A stretch of 64,000 nucleotides of DNA. Origin: Megaustenia siamemsis (lineage: Eukaryota; Mollusca; Gastropoda; Stylommatophora; Ariophantidae). The translations under genes and the position numbers were made by a program. Shown here one piece after another: positions 9,877-19,439 of this stretch (position 1 is the first letter of the stretch; every line of letters begins with the position of its first letter). Where the stretch lies: the NCBI GenBank assembly GCA_032433765.1, contig JAVIAB010000049.1:21001779-21065778 (forward strand), written 5' to 3'. A model generated the notes under the pieces. That model worked only from the letters and a program-made list of their open reading frames with translations, was not told the DNA's origin and did not search any database.

Positions 9877-9984
9877 GACTCACTCCACATATGTATATGT
9901 TTCTAACATATAACATATATTAAATTATTTATTAGATAACTGAAACAATTATTAAATTTCACCAATATCAGGATGATACAAGAC

Positions 9985-10600
9985 AGCTATAAGAATAAGC
10001 AAATTAAGACACCCATTAAACATCAAGATCAAAGATAAAGAAATAAAACAAGTAGAGGAATTCAAGTATTTAGGCACAATGTTCAAAGAAAATGGAAAAC
10101 TAGACAGAAAAATTGACATGAGAATACAAAAAGCAAATGCTGCCACATACCAGCTTTCACCATTGCTAAGACATCCAAACATTTCTATGCCAGCTAAACA
10201 ACAAATTATAAATAGCATCTTCATACCAACTTTGTGCTATGAAAGTCAAACATGGACCCTTTCAAAATCACATTTAAGAAAGTTCAATAATGTGAGATGC
10301 GTTGTTTGAGAAAAGTAACAAACAACACAAGAAGAAATAGAATACCAAATGAAACCATAAGAAAAATGGTAGGAACAAAACCCTGTCAATAATATATAGA
10401 ACAACAACAACTTAAATGGTTTGGCCACCTGGTCAGAATGAATCCTCATCTATCACGTTCTTCTCGAGAATGCATGGAAAAGACCAAGAGGAAGACCCAG
10501 AAGAAGATGGATAGATGCAATGACAGAGACATGTAACAACAAAGGAAAATCACTAATTCAGACAGTTCGAGCAGCACAAAAACGACAAATGATATAACCA
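9985..10600 (+). pseudogene. LINE-J relic, RT C-terminal region
   Basis: Encodes KDKEIKQVEEFKYLGTMFKE, then NGKLDRKIDMRIQKANAATY, PAKQQIINSIFIPTLCYESQ and TWTLSKSHLRKF, a standard LINE segment just downstream of the RT palm. After a stop at about 10309 the frame shifts and continues as a degenerate WFGHLVRMNPHLS and lysine/arginine-rich region to about 10600. Decayed; not one of the A-D families. Confidence 0.75.
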
Positions 10601-10639
10601 CGACACCTTTTAGGTATCAGTGAAAGAGAAAAGAAGAAG

Positions 10640-10765
10640 AAGTAGAAGAAGACAAGACATGTAAAAAGAAGAATGGTGTGATGACATTCACACTAATCTA
10701 TAATCTATAATTGAGAGTGACGCACTCTGCGGCGAAACGTACAGATAAAGTTACTAACGTACATG
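10640..10765 (+). repeat. Repeat I fragment
   Basis: The segment gacaagacatgtaaaaag to gtgacgcactctgcggcg repeats the right half of the candidate MITE at 9.5-9.9 kb, including its terminal region. Confidence 0.6.
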
Positions 10766-10829
10766 GCGATAAGAAAAACGTTAGAATTGAAGCGAGCTAT
10801 TTATATGACTACCTTTACCCCAACAACGC

Positions 10830-11215
10830 TACCTGTCGACAGATATGGACCTTAGACTCATGAACTATAAGAAAAATAACCAGCTCAGAATTTCAGTGTG
10901 TCATGCGCATGACAGGAAACAGCCTGAAAGAAACAATCAGAATGAAGAGTTACAAAAAGGACTAAGAATGGAAACCAGCTATTGAAAACAGAAAAGCAAC
11001 AAAAGATCAAGTGGTTATGGCATGTGATAAGACAAAAAGAACTAAATTTAATACAACGAGTCACCAACAAACATTAGAACAGCAGACCAAGAGGTCCACA
11101 AAGAAAAAGGTGGGTAAAAAGAAATCTAGAAACACTCGGAGGTATAACAGCAGAAGAGATCAATAGATGAACACGAAGTAGCAAGACATATATCCCATCG
11201 ACGCTGAGAAGCAAA
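10830..11215 (+). pseudogene. LINE-K relic, C-terminal region
   Basis: A broken frame contains KIKWLWHVIRQKELNLIQRV and then RPRGPQRKRWVKRNLETLGG with ITAEEIN. This matches the general LINE C-terminal layout of an H-V/I-R motif followed by a basic GRP-type motif and RW. Several stops precede it, so it is an old relic. A short purine-rich tail follows at 11215-11250. Confidence 0.6.
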
Positions 11216-11312
11216 ACAGAAAAAAAGGAAAGAAAGAAAGAAAAAAAATAAGAGAAATAATTCTTAATTGTTATATTGATCCAGTCTAGACAACTGGAAG
11301 TGGATCATTGAC

Positions 11313-11703
11313 AACTGGACAATCATCATCACCAAGTACTGGGCCTGCTGGCGTAGGTGATCATGTCTCTCCACAACTATCGATCTCAACAGTTAATTAT
11401 CATTTCTGTTGTTGACCTTCTGCCAAGCCATTCTCTTAAGCTGCCTGATATTTTTTTCTCTTTGCGTCCCTCTATCTCTTCGTCCCTCAATTTTCCCAGT
11501 TGTTACAATATATTCCAGCTGTTCCCTTCTCATTACATGGCCACAAAATGATGATTGTTTCTTCTTAATATTTGAAATTAGCTTTATTTTTGCTTTGACC
11601 TCTTTCAAAACAATGTTATTACTCTTCTTAGCTGTCCATGGTATTCTCAACATTCTTCTGTAAAACCACATTTCTACAAACTCCATCGATTTAACTGGAC
11701 AAT
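11313..11703 (-). mobile_element. LINE-B, 5'-truncated copy with 11-bp target duplication
   Basis: Minus-strand C-terminal piece with MEFVEMWFYRRMLRIPWTAK, FCGHVMRREQLEYIVTTGKI and RQLKRMAWQKVNNRNDN, ending with an ATG-rich tail at left. The 11-bp sequence aactggacaat flanks it at 11313-11323 and 11693-11703. It sits inside or beside an older LINE-M relic whose coding region resumes on the plus strand at 11712. Confidence 0.9.
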
Positions 11704-11711
11704 AGACAGGG

Positions 11712-11915
11712 AAAATTGATGGAAGCTACAGAAATATGGCGTCACAGAAGAATCTCGAGAATGCCACGGACAGCTAAAATTAGTATCGAGAATGTTGTAA
11801 AAGAACCCAAAGTAAAAAAGAGAACTTGCCAAAATCTCTTTAAAAAAAAAAATATATATATTGTTTTTGGCTTGCCACGAGAAGAGGCTGGAGTATGTTC
11901 GAACAGCTGGTGAAG
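11712..11915 (+). pseudogene. LINE-M relic, interrupted by the 10-bp array
   Basis: The plus strand reads MMEATEIWRHRRISRMPRTA, KISIENVVKEPKVKKRTCQN, and, after a frameshift in an A run, a CHEKRLEYVRTAGEVE-like stretch. This is the same region as the LINE-B/C segment LEATEMGFLRRMLKVPWTAK to RRGKLEYLVTTGK. Coding similarity ends exactly where the 10-bp gtaagaagag array begins. Confidence 0.7.
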
Positions 11916-12428
11916 TTGAGGTAAGAAGAGATAAGAAGAGATAAGAAGAGGTAAGAAGAGGTAAGAAGAGGTAAGAAAAGATAAGAAGAGGTAAGAAGAG
12001 GTAAGAAGAGGTAAGAAGAGGTAATAAGAGATAAGAAGAGGTAAGAAGAGGTAAGAAGAGGTAAGAAGAGGTAAGAAAAGATAAGAAGAGGTAAGAAGAG
12101 GTAAGAAGAGGTAAGAAGAGATAAGAATAGATAAGAAGAGATAAGAAGAGGTAAGAAGAGATAAGAAGAGGTAAGAAGAGGTAAGAAGAGATAAGAAGAG
12201 GTAAGAAGAGATAAGAAGAGGTAAGAAGAGATAAGAAGAGATAAGAAGAGATAAGAAGAGGTAAGAAGAGATAAGAAGAGATAAGAAGAGATAAGAAGAG
12301 GTAAGAAGAGGTAAGAAGAGATAAGAAGAGGTAAGAAGAGGTAAGAAGAGATAAGAAGAGGTAAGAAGAGGTAAGAAGAGGTAAGAAGAGAAAAGAAGAG
12401 GTAAGAAGAGGTAAGAAGAGGTAAGACT
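11916..12428. repeat. 10-bp minisatellite (RTAAGAAGAG), about 51 copies
   Basis: Units alternate irregularly between gtaagaagag and ataagaagag. The preceding LINE-M frame reads TAGEVE followed by gtaagaagagat, the position of the conserved basic motif (TGKIKGKRDRGR in LINE-C), so the array appears to be an expansion of those codons. Because 10 is not a multiple of 3, the array scrambles the frame; on the minus strand it happens to stay open as an SSYLFLPLLT repeat, which is not a gene. Confidence 0.95.
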
Positions 12429-12435
12429 AGAGGGA

Positions 12436-12935
12436 ATCATCATCATCATCATTGAGTGCCGTCTCCGCATCGAAGGTTGGCTACCATGGAGCGCCATTCT
12501 GCTCTGTCTCTTGCTTTGATGGTGCAGGTTGATATAGGCTGGTTTGTCCATCTTTTGATGTTACTCGTCCATGTTAGTTTTGGTCTGCCTCTGCCTCTTT
12601 TACCTTGTATTTTTCCTTCATGCTGTCTTGTTTTAATTGTGTTTAGTAGTTCTCTTTTCATTTTTAGTTGTTTTAAAACTTCACCGTTTGTTTTTTTTTC
12701 TTTCCATCCAATTCTACCTATTCTTCTATAAATCCACATTTCAAAGGTTTCAATTTTCTGTTCTGCTTTCTTTCCTAATGTCCATGTTTCGGCACCATAC
12801 AGGAATATTGGGAAGATGTAACATTTTGCTATTCTTAGTTTCAGCCCTGGTGTTATTTATTTTGATGGTAGTATATTTTTAATGGCATTGAAGTTGCTTT
12901 TTGCCATTCATATTCTTTTGTTTATTTCAGTTGTA
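12436..12935 (-). mobile_element. LINE-A, minus-strand 3' fragment
   Basis: The 3' GAT tail lies at left (catcatcatcatcattgag). The frame includes MWIYRRIGRIGWKEKKTNGE, MKRELLNTIKTRQ and GKRGRGRPKLTWTSNIKRWT to RSMVANLRCGDGTQ. Relative to other copies a piece between KTRQ and GKIQG (the FLGHVKRHNSLLKVI segment) is deleted in frame. The right limit is near tttatttcagttg at about 12935. Confidence 0.85.
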
Positions 12936-13052
12936 CATTTTCACTTGAGCTGACAAACCACTCTTTAAAAATCTCGCTCTGTTCTGGCAGTACAGATCGC
13001 CTTGTTCACGTCCAGTGCCCACAGTCTGGATAGCCCTGTATTTGTAGTTCTG

Positions 13053-13497
13053 TCAAATAGCAATTCTAAAAAAAAAAAAAAGAAGAGGAAAAATGGGGGA
13101 TGGTGACAGCTTTACGTGGTAATAGACAAAACAAAAGTCGACGTTTCGGCCAAGTAGGCCTTCAGCTGGAGCAACAATCAACAACACAAACAAATATATA
13201 TATAAGGATATGTAAACAAATCTAACTATATGTCGACCGTCCATTCAGAAGCTGACAACGCTCTGGACAGAGGGAAGTGACCTTTTTTTAATTCCCTTTC
13301 TTGAGTATCTAGCATATTATCGCCATGTAGTTAGATTTGTTTACATATCCTTATATATATTTTTGTGTTGTTGTTGTTTGTTCCATCTGAAGGCCTACTT
13401 GGCCGAAACGTCGACTTTTGTTTTATCCATTACCATGTAAAGCTGTCACCATACCACTTTTTTTCTTCTTTTTTATTAGAATTGCTATTATCATCAG
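13053..13497. repeat. Foldback element: 170-bp inverted repeat with 95-bp spacer
   Basis: Positions 13053-13227 and the reverse complement of 13322-13497 match over most of their length, sharing agcaattct, ggtgacagctttac, gtcgacgtttcggccaagta and ggatatgtaaacaaatctaa. The arms differ by scattered substitutions, so this is not an assembly duplication. The spacer (13228-13321) is unrelated. The core of each arm, read outward from the other arm, gives CTGAAGGCCTACTTGGCCGA AAC, resembling a degraded hammerhead core as found in Penelope-like elements. Class uncertain. Confidence 0.8.
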
Positions 13498-13828
13498 CTT
13501 TACATCAGTTTCCCATCTTGGTACATATTGATGCTTCTTGGTGCATCTCTGCGCATCTTGATGCCTTTACTTCTGTTCTAATTCTGTCAAACTCTTTTGT
13601 TCGGTCTACCTCTCGTAGATTGTTAGTATCTACCCGATACACTAGCTACCCAGCAGCTATACATAGCACGACGGACCAGTCTCTCTGCTCTATTGGTGCC
13701 CTCATCCTCAGCAAGGCCAAGGACATAGATGAAGGCGATACTACAAACCCCAGGTGTGCGCATAGTAAGGATAACTCACACGCACAAGAGCTCGTGTTAA
13801 AGACACTTAATAATTACCGGTTGGAAAA
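13498..13828. other. No recognisable feature
   Basis: Covered by a plus-strand frame that starts in the foldback element and runs to 13850. It has no domain, and no methionine unique to this segment makes sense. I treat it as fortuitous. Confidence 0.5.
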
Positions 13829-14340
13829 AAGCAGCTTTCCAAAAAAATGAAGATGATACAGTGCAATAATTTTTTGAAAATAAAGAAAAAAGAGTTCTTA
13901 AATGTAATGTAGAGCCAGTCTTAACAAATGGATGTGAATCATGGACAATAGGATAACAGACAAGAAAATAACCGGAGGTTATAGAAATGTGGTTTTTTTT
14001 TTTTTTTACAGAAAAATGCTGAGAATATCATGGACAACTAAGAGTAATGAAAACGTTCTGAAAAAGGCCAAAGCAAAAAGAGAGCTAATTTCTAAAATGA
14101 AGAAGAAACCATCATAATTTTTTTTGTACATGTAATGAGAAAGTAGCAGCTTGAATATATTGTAACGACTGGGAAAATTAAGGAACGAAGAAATAAAGAA
14201 AGGCAAAAAGAAGAGATACTAGACAGCTTAAGAGAATGGCTTGACAGAAGGTCAACAACAGAAATGATAAATAACTGTCGAGATCGAAATTTGGGGAGAG
14301 ACATGATCACCTACGCCAGCAGACATGGTATTTTATGATG
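13829..14340 (+). mobile_element. LINE-B, plus-strand degenerate 3' copy
   Basis: Starts with AAFQKNEDDTVQ-like sequence, then LTNGCESWTI, an interrupted MWFF-(T run)-YRKMLRISWTTKSNENVLKK, and ends in WRDMITYASRHGIL-type sequence at gcagacatggtatt with an ATG-type tail (atgatgatg). A 16-base T run at 13993-14008 breaks the frame. Minus-strand frames here are shadows. Confidence 0.8.
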
Positions 14341-14664
14341 ATGTTGAACATCAAACACGGATTTCAGTGAGAGCTATACAGTTTGAAAAAAGAACTCCCA
14401 TCACTGGGAACAACAACGAGAATCTACAAGAGTTCCCACAACCAGAAAGCTACTGGAACACGCACTTCGTCATTAGCTGAAAACTGGTGTGCACCTATGG
14501 GTTTATCGTTAGTGCCGAAACGTCACTTTCCGTTCTAAACAGATGTCAATTCAGGTTTTATGCGAAATTATCTTTCCGTTTGCTCTTGGTGTCGCGTCGT
14601 ACCGTGAGGCCTGATCGTTAAAAGCTATTAGTTATTTAATTACCAGTGGTTCATTCCCATGCCC
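14341..14664. other. No recognisable feature
   Basis: About 320 bases without coding content or array structure. Contains the phrase agtgccgaaacgtcac, which resembles terminal motifs of some retroelements but is not enough to classify. Confidence 0.45.
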
Positions 14665-14943
14665 ACACAAGGTATAGGGAGCCGCGGTAGCTCAGTGGTT
14701 AGTGAACTGGACTACAAAGGACAAGTGGTAGGGTTCGATCCCAACCGACCGCTTCCGGTTAACCCAGCCTTTAATGGGTACCGGATTTTTTTCGGGGAAA
14801 GTAAAGCGGCACGGGCGTAATACCGACCACATTACACCAAAAATTATGTGTTGAAGGTCTGTAAAATGTATGGTCACTAACTCCATATTCCTTATATGTC
14901 ACTTGGCGTGACGGGGGTACTTTACTTTATACACAAGTTATAG
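14665..14943 (+). mobile_element. SINE-1, full-length copy with 13-bp target duplication
   Basis: Body 14678-14930. Head GGAGCCGCGGTAGCTCAGTG, B box GGTTCGATCCC, body, and the CACTTGGCGTGACGGGGGTA end with ACTTTACTTTAT tail. Flanks acacaaggtatag (14665-14677) and acacaagttatag (14931-14943) differ at one base, giving a readable target duplication. Confidence 0.93.
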
Positions 14944-14994
14944 AAACGATTTGTTTAATCATTTCCACTATTGTCGTGGGCATAATAATTTATA

Positions 14995-15292
14995 ATCATT
15001 TCTCTCGGGTTTTCTTTTGCTTTTCATTTTTAATTTAGAAGCACTTCTTTTGGTTTTTATTTTTTTAATTTATAAGTATTTATAATGTATGTTTTTTTCT
15101 TTTAATTCTCATTTTTAATTAATATAATTTAGAAGTATTTCTCCGATGTTTTCTGTTTTAGTTTTTATTTTAAATTTAGAATAATTTCTCTTGTGTTTCA
15201 TCTTTCAGATTTAATTTTTAATTTAGAAGTATTTCTCTTATATTTTTCTTTTAGTTTTAATTTTTAATTTAGAGCCATTTCTCTTGGTCTTT
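14995..15292. repeat. Degenerate AT-rich tandem repeat, about 50-60 bp unit
   Basis: Five to six diverged copies of a block built from atttctcttgtgttttctt, agtttttatttttaattta and gaagtattt. Copies vary in length and have many substitutions, so this is an old array. Confidence 0.65.
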
Positions 15293-15860
15293 CCCTGTGT
15301 TGTTCATGATACTAAGTAAAAAAGTATGTTCTAAAAGAGGCCAAAGCAAACAGAAAACGTATTATATTGATCAAATGTGTACGCCGAAACACTCTTTTTC
15401 CTTCTCTTTGTGTTACAAGTTCATGAGAATAAACACCCCTTTGGCTTTTCCCTGCGTTTACAACATCAATAAAATGAATGACCATTCGCATAAAGATACA
15501 AATAAAATAAACAGAGCATCACTAGAATGGATCAATATCTTTTAAAAAAAGTCTGGCACATAAAGAATGTCAAAACGAAAATGCGTCTCTGGAATAAATC
15601 GCAGAATAGTTCAAAGTCAACATTTAATAAAAAGAAAATAATATCTTTTATTTTTGAGAAAACAAAATGTAGGACAACAAAATAAATACGAAATTGAGTT
15701 CTTCACAGTTGTATTGATCCTGCCCTGTCATAGAAGCGTGAATGAGCGACAGTTAATGAAAATGCATAAGTATCCCCGGAGTCATATCAGATAAACAAAC
15801 AATGGTATTGCTCAGATGGACGAACAAAAAGATAAGACAAACTACACATGTTCGGCCTTC
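15293..15860. other. Non-coding stretch with a tiny LINE-B-like scrap
   Basis: An 82-residue plus frame begins here. Its only recognisable part, in another frame at about 15322-15352 (gttctaaaagaggccaaagc), resembles the VLKEAKAKRE segment of LINE-B/C. The remainder is AT-rich and unassigned. Confidence 0.45.
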
Positions 15861-15861
15861 A

Positions 15862-16497
15862 TCACTGAGTGCCGTCTCCGCATCGAAAGTTGGCTACCAT
15901 AGCGCCATTCCACTCTGTCTCTTGTTTTGATGGTGCAGATTGTCTTAGGTTGACTTGCCCATCTTTTGATGTTACTCGTCCATGTTAGTCTTGGTCTGCC
16001 TCTGCCTCTTTTACCTTGTATTTTCCTAAAACATTAGTTAGAATTTCTCTCCATGGCTTTCTTTGGAATGTTACGTGATGAGACTTCAATCTCTTTCACG
16101 GTGGTCTGCCATATTCGTCTTTCGTGTCCTAAATATGCCTCATGTGTACCACACACTTCGATGTGTTCGCTTTCTGGGCCGTTGATCATTTCTGATTCTT
16201 CCGCCTCATCCACCGTCACAGACTTTTCACATTCGGGTTGAACATACCCGGCCGGTGGCATTGTTGTCGAACTATGTGTTTGCCTGTCGAACCGCGAACA
16301 CACGACATAAAGAAGAATAAATCATATTCCACTTAAATATCGGTAACGATTACAGTCCATCCACTCGTCAGAAGTAAAACATACACCAAACGGGGAATAG
16401 CAACACATTATTTCACAACTAGTCTATCGCGTAAATTATTTAAATATACCAGCAAGAGCCGAATTATAAAAACGACCAACACGTAGCCGCCATGACA
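15862..16497 (-). mobile_element. Internally deleted LINE-A: leader fused to 3' terminus
   Basis: The left part (15862-16025) is the minus-strand LINE-A 3' end, from its ATG-type tail through RGRPRLTW to GKIQGKR. At 16026 it passes directly into the leader also seen at 5.75-6.69 kb. The leader holds a minus frame with MPPAGYVQPECEKSVTVDEA, EESEMINGPESEHIEVCGTH and HERRIWQTTVKEIEVS. The outer end (gccgccatgaca) is shared with the other copy, which suggests it is the true 5' end. The RT core is absent, so this would be a non-autonomous derivative of about 635 bases. Confidence 0.65.
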
Positions 16498-16689
16498 ACG
16501 GAAGGTAACAAACAAACCATATACATTAAACATAAAAATCCAAGTCAGAATACACGACAACACAACTCTAAAAAAAATGACGGAAAGAGTGGCTGAAAAG
16601 ACGGTGGCCAGGATTTACGTAGAGCCAGGTTAAACGATTAATAGACAATAGGGCATGTAGGAGTTAATTAGTCACTGAAGACAATAGGA

Positions 16690-16936
16690 GCGTTGTACTT
16701 GTTGTTGCTGTTATGGAAGTAGCGGACTGTGAGTTGACGACCTTCGGTCTAAAGCAATGTAATTATACCTACAGGTATTTCTGAGTTCCCATGTAGTTCC
16801 GTACAAGGTGTTCCATTTATCAGGTCTTTGAGGAAGTAGAGTTGTTCTGATGTCAGTGAGCTTTGGACAGTCAACATGGTGATGTTCTACTGCTTCATGT
16901 GGGTGTTCACAGAATGGACAAGATGGAGTTTGATTT
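16690..16936 (-). pseudogene. LINE-N C-terminus (zinc-knuckle region), downstream of the 43-bp array
   Basis: On the minus strand the frame reads GHVPLNNHINRIQRNQTPSC, then PFCEHPHEAVEHHHVDCPKL and TDIRTTLLPQRPDKWNTLYG, ending with YIALDRRSSTHSPLLP. The CxxC...H...C arrangement after an RLRTGH-type segment is the C-terminus of RNase H-bearing LINEs; LINE-X has the equivalent CTCGQAPQTAEHILQDC. The upstream coding part is on the far side of the array at 18339-18600. The array lies exactly within the HVPLNNHINRI codons. Confidence 0.85.
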
Positions 16937-18338
16937 CGTTGTATTCTATTGATGTGGTTGTTCAGTGGTACATGACCGTCGTTGTATTCTATTGATGTGG
17001 TTGTCCAGTGGTACATGACCGTCGTTGTATTCTATTGATGTGGTTGTTCAGTGGTACATGACCGTCGTTGTATTCTATTGGTGTGGTTGTTCAGTGGTAC
17101 ATGACCGTCATTGTATTCTATTGATGTGGTTGTCCAGTGGTACATGACCGTCGTTGTATTCTATTGGTGTGGTTGTTCAGTGGTACATGACCGTCGTTGT
17201 ATTCTATTGGTGTGGTTGTTCAGTGGTACATGACCGTCATTGTATTCTATTGGTGTGGTTGTTCAGTGGTACATGACCGTCATTGTATTCTATTGATGTG
17301 GTTGTTCAGTGGTACATGACCGTCGTTGTATTCTATTGATGTGGTTGTTCAGTGGTACATGACCGTCATTGTATTCTATTGATGTGGTTGTTCAGTGGTA
17401 CATGACCGTCATTGTATTCTATTGATGTGGTTGTTCAGTGGTACATGACCGTCATTGTATTCTATTGATGTGGTTGTTCAGTGGTACATGACCGTCATTG
17501 TATTCTATTGATGTGGTTGTTCAGTGGTACATGACCGTCATTGTATTCTATTGATGTGGTTGTTCAGTGGTACATGACCGTCATTGTATTTTATTGGTGT
17601 GGTTGTTCAGTGGTACATGACCGTCGTTGTATTCTATTGATGTGGTTGTCCAGTGGTACATGCCCGTCGTTGTATTCTATTGGTGTGGTTGTTCAGTGGT
17701 ACATGACCGTCGTTGTATTCTATTGATGTGGTTGTTCAGTGGTACATGACCGTCATTGTATTCTATTGATGTGGTTGTTCAGTGGTACATGACCGTCATT
17801 GTATTCTATTGATGTGGTTGTTCAGTGGTACATGACCGTCATTGTATTCTATTGATGTGGTTGTTCAGTGGTACATGACCGTCATTGTATTCTATTGATG
17901 TGGTTGTTCAGTGGTACATGACCGTCGTTGTATTCTATTGATGTGGTTGTTCAGTGGTACATGACCGTCATTGTATTCTATTGATGTGGTTGTTCAGTGG
18001 TACATGACCGTCATTGTATTCTATTGATGTGGTTGTTCAGTGGTACATGACCGTCATTGTATTCTATTGATGTGGTTGTTCAGTGGTACATGACCGTCAT
18101 TGTATTCTATTGATGTGGTTGTTCAGTGGTACATGACCGTCATTGTATTCTATTGATGTGGTTGTTCAGTGGTACATGACCGTCATTGTATTCTATTGAT
18201 GTGGTTGTTCAGTGGTACATGACCGTCGTTGTATTCTATTGATGTGATTGTTCAGTGGTACATGACCGTCGTTGTATTCTATTGATGTGGTTGTTCAGTG
18301 GTACATGACCGTCATTGTATTCTATTGATGTGGTTGTT
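16937..18338. repeat. 43-bp minisatellite, about 32-33 copies, inside LINE-N coding sequence
   Basis: The unit (ttgtattctattgatgtggt, tgttcagtggtacatgaccg, tcr) repeats with exact 43-base spacing. Variants are few: cattg/cgttg, gatgtgg/ggtgtgg and gtccag/gttcag. The minus strand of one unit encodes DGHVPLNNHINRI, a LINE-N peptide. As 43 is one more than a multiple of three, successive units fall in rotating frames. Confidence 0.97.
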
Positions 18339-18600
18339 ATGGGTACCTGAACAGTTCTCAGTCTGAAGATGGTGGTTTGGTCTCCTCCTTTTAGGGTCTT
18401 AATGTTGTCATGGGAGGTTTGACCTTGACATATATTTAAACAGTTCTCTCCATGTTTTTCCCATGTCCCATCCATTCAGGCAATCTTCTCTACTGTTGGA
18501 GTTTATAATTTGTTTGTCTGTGTTTAATGAGATGTCGGTGTGGAACTCTGTTTGTCTGGATACTCTATTATCTAATTGTGTACAACATGCTGAGGAAACC
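18339..18600 (-). pseudogene. LINE-N coding segment upstream of the 43-bp array
   Basis: Minus-strand frame with CLNGWDMGKTWRELFKYMSR, SNLP and, in another frame, HDNIKTLKGGDQTTIFRLRT. The last block leads into the RLRTGH motif that the array interrupts. Together with 16690-16936 this reconstructs the order of a LINE C-terminal region running right to left. A small frame change lies near 18410-18430. Confidence 0.75.
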
Positions 18601-18832
18601 AAGGACAACTAGCAGGACAGGATAGAGATCAATATCAGAGTTGGTAATAAATATATGGAGTGTTGTTGATGAGGAAACCAAGGACAACTAGCAGGATAGA
18701 GATCAATATCAGAGTTGGTAAGAAATATATGGAGTGTTGTTGATGAGGAAACCAAGGACAACTAGCAGGATAGAGATCAATATCAGAGTTGGTAAGAAAT
18801 ATATGGAGTGTTGTTGATGAGGAAGCCATTCT
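18592..18832. repeat. 74-bp tandem repeat, three copies plus a partial
   Basis: Units start with gaggaaaccaaggacaacta and contain agagatcaatatcagagttg and atatatggagtgttgttgat. The first unit has a 5-bp insertion (79 bp), the next two are 74 bp and nearly identical, and a fourth breaks off after gaggaagcca. Confidence 0.9.
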
Positions 18833-18857
18833 GTGAATTACGGTCTGAGTAGGTCAA

Positions 18858-19250
18858 GGTGGTGATGATGGGGATCTTGATGCTGATTGTAGTGGTGCTG
18901 GTGGTGACAGTAATGCTGGTAATGATGTTGATGATGATGGTGAAGATGGTGATGAAGGTGATGATGATTATGATGATGATGGTGATATTGATAGTGGTCA
19001 TGATGGTGGTGATGGTGGTGATGATGACAACGACCACAATGATGATGATGATAGTGGCGATGAAGATGATAATAGTGGTGATGGTGGTGACGAAGATAAT
19101 AATGATGGTAATGATGATAAATATGATAATAATGATACTGATGATGACGATGGGGGTGATATTGAAGATGGTGATAATGATGACGGTGTGATGATAATGA
19201 TGATGGTGATGATTACCATGATGATAATGATGATGGTGATGATGACGAGT
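18858..19250. repeat. GAT/GGT trinucleotide low-complexity tract
   Basis: Impure GATGATGGT repeats over about 390 bases. Both strands remain open by composition (methionine/valine plus, histidine/isoleucine minus). These frames are artefacts. LINE-A tails in this window are GAT repeats, so an expanded tail is possible but unproven. Confidence 0.92.
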
Positions 19251-19439
19251 CCCACGGTTTGTTGTTAAGTGCATACGGTTTTACTACCCAAGATGATATG
19301 TTGGGGTTTGCACTGACATTCTTGTATTCTCCAGCTTCATTGCCTAAAGGTACTGCAACACTAGGTCTTCTATATCAGTAAAAGCCACCATTACGGAGAG
19401 CATGGCGATACCTGACTAAGCCAGGAGACAGGTAATAAT

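Noticed and set aside
11742..12551. 269-residue minus frame with SSYLFLPLL repeats
   Set aside because: Translation of the 10-bp array plus shadow sequence of LINE-A and LINE-M; not a membrane protein.
13365..13850. 161-residue plus frame
   Set aside because: The first third lies in the foldback element and the last part is LINE-B; the middle has no domain. The frame is a chance join.
18783..19274. Histidine/isoleucine-rich frame resembling a metal-binding protein
   Set aside because: It is the GAT/GGT low-complexity tract; the opposite strand is equally open.
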